Assembly: GCA_025933895.1 (NCBI GenBank)
Contig: JAICZB010000103.1
Span: 1 to 8,033, forward strand
Source of the DNA: Thermoleophilia bacterium
GTDB taxonomy: Bacteria > Actinomycetota > Thermoleophilia > Gaiellales > Gaiellaceae
DNA length: 8,033 bases
Direction of reading: 5' to 3'
Positions 5,863 to 8,033 of this stretch are shown here, in pieces (within the stretch, counting starts at the first letter, position 1; each line of letters starts with the position of its first letter). Under the pieces are notes generated by a model that searched no databases, was not told where the DNA came from, and was given only the letters and a program-made list of their open reading frames with translations. Made by a program: the position numbers and the translations under genes.

Positions 5863-6783
5863 GTGACGAAGCGGGAGCCCGATCCGGCCGTCGAGGGCTT
5901 CCTCGCCCTTTCCGCCGCGCGCCTCGCTCCTCGCACCGTCGAGGCCTACCGGCGCGACCTCGACCATCTGGCGGACCGGCTCGGCCGATCGCCCGCGGAT
6001 GCGAGCGCCGACGACCTCGCCGCCTACGTCGCGCAGCTCCGCGCCGACGGGCTCGCGTCGACGACGATCGCGCGCCGCCTCGCCGCCGTCCGCTCCTTCT
6101 TCCGCCACCAGGTGCTCCTCGGCGCCCGCGACGACAACCCGGCGGCGAGCGTCGAGCTGCCGAAACGCCGGCGGACGCTGCCGCGCACGCTGTCCCCCGC
6201 CGAGGTCGAGCGGCTGCTCGACGCAGCGATCGGGACGACGCCGCTCGACCTCCGGAACCGTGCGCTCGGCGAGCTGCTCTACGGCGGCGGGTTGCGCGTG
6301 AGCGAGGCGGTCGCGCTCGACCGGCAGTCAGTGGACCTCGAGAACCGGCTCGTCCGCTGCCTTGGCAAGGGGAGCAAGGAGCGGGTCGTCCCGATCGGAC
6401 GGGAAGCCGCGGAAGCTCTCCGCCGCTATCTCTCCCGCGGCCGCCCCTACCTCGACCGGCGGCACCGCCGGGAACTGTTCCTCAACGCTCGCGGCGGCCC
6501 GCTCACCCGCGCCGGCGTCTTTCTCGTCCTGCGCAAGCTCGCCGCGAAGGCCGGGCTCGAGCCCGAGCGCATCCATCCCCATCTTCTGCGCCACTCGTTC
6601 GCGACGCACCTGCTCGAGGGAGGCGCCGACCTGCGCGCGGTCCAGGAAATGCTCGGACATGCCGATCTCGCCACGACCGAGCTGTACACGCACGTATCCG
6701 ATCGCAGGCGGCGTGAGTTGTATTTCCGGGCGCACCCGCATGCGCGCCGCAAGAAATCCGCAACACCGACCAGGAAGAAGTAA
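5863..6783 (+). CDS. xerD: Tyrosine recombinase, XerD-like
   Basis: A 306-aa site-specific recombinase with full-length architecture. The core-binding domain spans about 8-90 (LAPRTVEAYRRDLDHL; TTIARRLAAVRSFFRHQV) and the catalytic domain about 107-293. The active-site set is complete: R145 (GGLRVSE), K169 (LGKGSKER), H240-x-x-R243 (HLLRHSFATHLL), H266 (MLGHAD) and the nucleophile Y275 (ELYTHVS). The K-to-H spacing (71) matches E. coli XerD (72). The tail is strongly basic (ARRKKSATPTRKK). GTG 5863 is preferred because the family-conserved sequence begins soon after it; ATG 5800 would add 21 residues overlapping acyP. It is probably the partner of the XerC-like protein encoded 311 bp upstream, though XerC and XerD labels cannot be assigned reliably by eye. 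It is probably co-transcribed with the 57-aa gene starting 2 nt downstream. Confidence 0.9.
   Translation: MTKREPDPAVEGFLALSAARLAPRTVEAYRRDLDHLADRLGRSPADASADDLAAYVAQLRADGLASTTIARRLAAVRSFFRHQVLLGARDDNPAASVELPKRRRTLPRTLSPAEVERLLDAAIGTTPLDLRNRALGELLYGGGLRVSEAVALDRQSVDLENRLVRCLGKGSKERVVPIGREAAEALRRYLSRGRPYLDRRHRRELFLNARGGPLTRAGVFLVLRKLAAKAGLEPERIHPHLLRHSFATHLLEGGADLRAVQEMLGHADLATTELYTHVSDRRRRELYFRAHPHARRKKSATPTRKK
6772..6777 (+). promoter_or_regulatory. Ribosome-binding site of the 57-aa membrane/zinc-ribbon gene
   Basis: AGGAAG lies inside the last codons of the XerD-like gene, with 10 nt from AGGA to the ATG at 6786. It supports translation of the short downstream ORF and coupling to the recombinase gene. 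Confidence 0.5.
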
Positions 6784-6785
6784 GC

Positions 6786-6959
6786 ATGCATCTCGATCCG
6801 CACGTCGCCATCGCCGCGGTCTCCACCCTCGCGGCTGCCTGGCTCATGATCACCGCTGGCCTGCAGAAGAGCGCACTCGAGCGGCGGAAGCGCCGCCGTG
6901 TCTGCCCCTCCTGCGGTCGCGAGATCCAGGCTCGGGTCTGCGCCAGCTGCTCGGCTTAG
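6786..6959 (+). CDS. Small membrane protein with C-terminal zinc-ribbon-like CxxC pair
   Basis: A 57-aa ORF starting MHLDPHVAIAAVSTLA, just 2 nt after the XerD-like stop. Residues 7-26 form one hydrophobic segment, a likely transmembrane helix. It is followed by a very basic stretch (LERRKRRR, 31-38) that should keep the C-terminus in the cytoplasm. The tail has C40-x2-C43 and C52-x2-C55 (CPSCGREIQARVCASC), the spacing of a small zinc ribbon. An AGGAAG ribosome-binding site and the tight spacing argue that it is real and co-transcribed with the recombinase. I do not recognise the family and no function is assigned. A membrane tether or adaptor is possible but speculative. Its stop is 24 bp from the end of the convergent HEAT-like gene. 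Confidence 0.7.
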   Translation: MHLDPHVAIAAVSTLAAAWLMITAGLQKSALERRKRRRVCPSCGREIQARVCASCSA

Positions 6960-6983
6960 AACTCGTCTCGGAATGACCACGCG

Positions 6984-7487
6984 TTAGCGCTTTTCCTGAG
7001 CTTTCCGCTTCAGGCCCTGCGCGACGCTGCCGGCTGCCCGGCGGAGGTCGCCGTCAGCGCCGTCGTCGACGGCGAGGCCCTCGAGCAACACGATCGAGTC
7101 GCGCTGTGCCGAGCCGTTCTTCAGCGCCATGACCGCGAGCCGGCGCACCGCCGAGTTCTCGTCCTCGTCAGACGCCATCTTGTGGAGAAGCGGGCGCACC
7201 GAGTTGACGGTGCTCGGATGGTCGCGAGAGAGCAGCTCGACCGACAGGAGGGCAGACCCGCGCGCAGCGGGGCTCCCGTCGTCGAGCCCACGGCGCAGCA
7301 ACTCTTCCTTCGCCCGCCAGCGGAATAGGCCGACCGCGCGGAACGCGAGCGCCCGCTCGCGGAAGTCGGTGCTGCGCGCCGCCGACTCGAGCTCGTCGTC
7401 CCACTGTGCGCGCAGCTGGGAGAGCTCCCGTTCCGAGCCCGCCTGCGCGAGCGCATCGGCTTCTGCTGCGGCTTCCTGCAACGACAT
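6984..7487 (-). CDS. HEAT-repeat-like helical protein, unknown function
   Basis: A 167-aa protein starting MSLQEAAAEADALAQ. It is almost entirely predicted helix, with repeated helix pairs at about 43-70, 72-104, 113-138 and 146-165. Patterns such as SPAARGSALLSVELL and NSAVRRLAVMALKNGS are typical of HEAT/armadillo repeats, which usually mediate protein-protein binding. There is no catalytic motif, signal peptide or membrane segment, so it is probably cytosolic. The open frame extends upstream of the ATG at 7487, but that part is antisense to the isocitrate dehydrogenase gene and looks like shadow. The ATG sits 27 bp from the divergent icd start, with an AAGG about 8 nt upstream as a weak ribosome-binding site. 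Its TAA stop faces the end of the small zinc-ribbon gene. The fold guess is moderate; the partner is unknown. Confidence 0.75.
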   Translation of the reverse strand: MSLQEAAAEADALAQAGSERELSQLRAQWDDELESAARSTDFRERALAFRAVGLFRWRAKEELLRRGLDDGSPAARGSALLSVELLSRDHPSTVNSVRPLLHKMASDEDENSAVRRLAVMALKNGSAQRDSIVLLEGLAVDDGADGDLRRAAGSVAQGLKRKAQEKR

Positions 7488-7497
7488 GTGAAGGACC

Positions 7498-7504
7498 TTA
7501 AATA
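7498..7504. promoter_or_regulatory. AT-rich element, possible bidirectional -10 for icd and the HEAT-like gene
   Basis: TTAAATA is the AT-rich core of the 27-bp gap (7488-7514) between two divergent starts. Read forward, TTAAAT matches 4 of 6 bases of TATAAT and ends 11 nt before the icd GTG. Read in reverse, TATTTA ends 11 nt before the ATG of the HEAT-like gene. The near-symmetry suggests one element serving both directions with very short leaders. No -35 box is recognisable on either side, so this is a suggestion only. Confidence 0.4.
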
Positions 7505-7514
7505 GAGTGGCGTC

Positions 7515-8033
7515 GTGGCGCACAGGGTCGTTCTCATCCCCGGCGACGGCACGGGGCCCGAGCTGACGGAGGCGACGCGCCGCGTTCTCGAGGCGACCGG
7601 CACCGAGCTCGAATGGGACGAGCGCGAGGCGGGCGCGGACGTAATGGAGAAGCACGGCGGCAACCCGCTGCCTCCGGACGTCCTCGACGCGGTCCGCGAG
7701 GCCGGTGTCGCGCTCAAGGGCCCGATCACGACGCCCGTCGGCGGCGGCTTCCGCTCGGTCAACGTCGCGCTGCGCAAGGAGCTGGACATGTACGCCCAGG
7801 TGCGGCCGTGCAAGAGCTATGCGGGCGTGCGCACCCGCTTCGACGACGTCGACCTGATCATCGTCCGCGAGAACACAGAGGACCTCTACGCGGGCATCGA
7901 GTACGAGCAGGGGACGGCCGAGGCCCGCGAGCTGATCGAGTGGATCGAGGCGCGCGGCGGGCAGCTCCGCCACAACGACGCAGGCATCTCGATCAAGCCG
8001 ATCTCCGTCACCGGCACGCGCCGCATCTTCGAG
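7515..8033 (+). CDS. icd: Isocitrate dehydrogenase, NAD-type (isocitrate/isopropylmalate family), N-terminal 173 residues
   Basis: The enzyme oxidatively decarboxylates isocitrate to 2-oxoglutarate in the TCA cycle; the gene runs off the window. Visible signatures: IPGDGTGPEL (8-17); KGPITTPVGGGFRSVNVALRK with S81 and N83, the SxN substrate signature of isocitrate dehydrogenases rather than isopropylmalate dehydrogenases; substrate-binding arginines R87, R97 (QVRP) and R118; RENTEDLYAG (118-127) with Y125; and ISIKPIS with K161, the expected catalytic lysine. The coenzyme-specificity region and the metal-binding aspartates lie beyond the window, so NAD preference is inferred from overall resemblance to short homomeric NAD-IDHs. 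The GTG start is fixed by the glycine-rich N-terminus beginning about seven residues later; a GTG at 7507 is out of frame. There is no clear Shine-Dalgarno sequence. An AT-rich promoter-like patch lies 11 nt upstream. Confidence 0.9.
   Translation, partial: MAHRVVLIPGDGTGPELTEATRRVLEATGTELEWDEREAGADVMEKHGGNPLPPDVLDAVREAGVALKGPITTPVGGGFRSVNVALRKELDMYAQVRPCKSYAGVRTRFDDVDLIIVRENTEDLYAGIEYEQGTAEARELIEWIEARGGQLRHNDAGISIKPISVTGTRRIFE

Noticed and set aside
5580..6716. Forward frame of 378 codons rich in Arg, Pro and Ala
   Set aside because: Out of frame with the XerD-like gene and antisense to acyP; composition is that of an off-frame GC-rich read.
4661..6783. Mobile element or integron reading of the two recombinases
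   Set aside because: No inverted repeats, attachment-site repeats, cassette array or transposase is visible, and base composition matches the neighbours.
7488..7973. N-terminal extension of the HEAT-like protein into the icd region
   Set aside because: It is antisense to a clearly conserved isocitrate dehydrogenase, and the ATG at 7487 gives a sensible start.

Overview
The window is about 70% GC and gene-dense, with GTG starts and overlapping genes. Protein style (Arg/Ala/Glu-rich, Xer proteins ending in a basic tail, an IDH of the SxN type) suggests an actinobacterium, most likely class Thermoleophilia (Gaiellales/Solirubrobacterales-like). That placement is inferred from composition and family resemblance, not from a marker gene.

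Layout. Positions 1-4656 hold one minus-strand operon, transcribed right to left: sdhA (flavoprotein), sdhB (iron-sulfur subunit), an HdrB-like CCG-domain subunit (sdhE-type), a membrane-tethered calcineurin-like phosphoesterase, and an Asp23/Gls24-like gene cut by the window edge. The junctions are TGATG, GTGA, probably CTGA, and then a 7-nt gap, so the genes look translationally linked. Divergent from sdhA, with start codons only 4 nt apart, is a XerC-like tyrosine recombinase (4661-5551). A small acylphosphatase follows on the minus strand (5548-5814) and shares a CTAG stop-codon palindrome with xerC. A second, XerD-like recombinase (5863-6783) is followed immediately by a 57-residue membrane/zinc-ribbon protein (6786-6959). 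A convergent HEAT-repeat-like gene (6984-7487, minus) is divergent from an NAD-type isocitrate dehydrogenase (7515 to window end). No gene-free stretch exceeds 50 bases. I saw no rRNA, tRNA, CRISPR array, insertion sequence or dif-like site.

How the genes work together. The main metabolic theme is the TCA cycle: isocitrate dehydrogenase at the right edge and a succinate dehydrogenase/fumarate reductase operon on the left. The succinate dehydrogenase is the notable system. It has no transmembrane anchor genes (sdhC/sdhD). Instead it has a CCG-domain subunit, and its SdhB carries an extra cysteine predicted to turn the usual [3Fe-4S] cluster into a [4Fe-4S] cluster. This is the signature of 'type E' enzymes known from Sulfolobus and, as MfrABE, from Wolinella/Campylobacter; it also resembles methanogen thiol:fumarate reductase. 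The two Xer recombinases probably serve chromosome dimer resolution. They are unusually close together, and one lacks about 13 residues of the catalytic domain.
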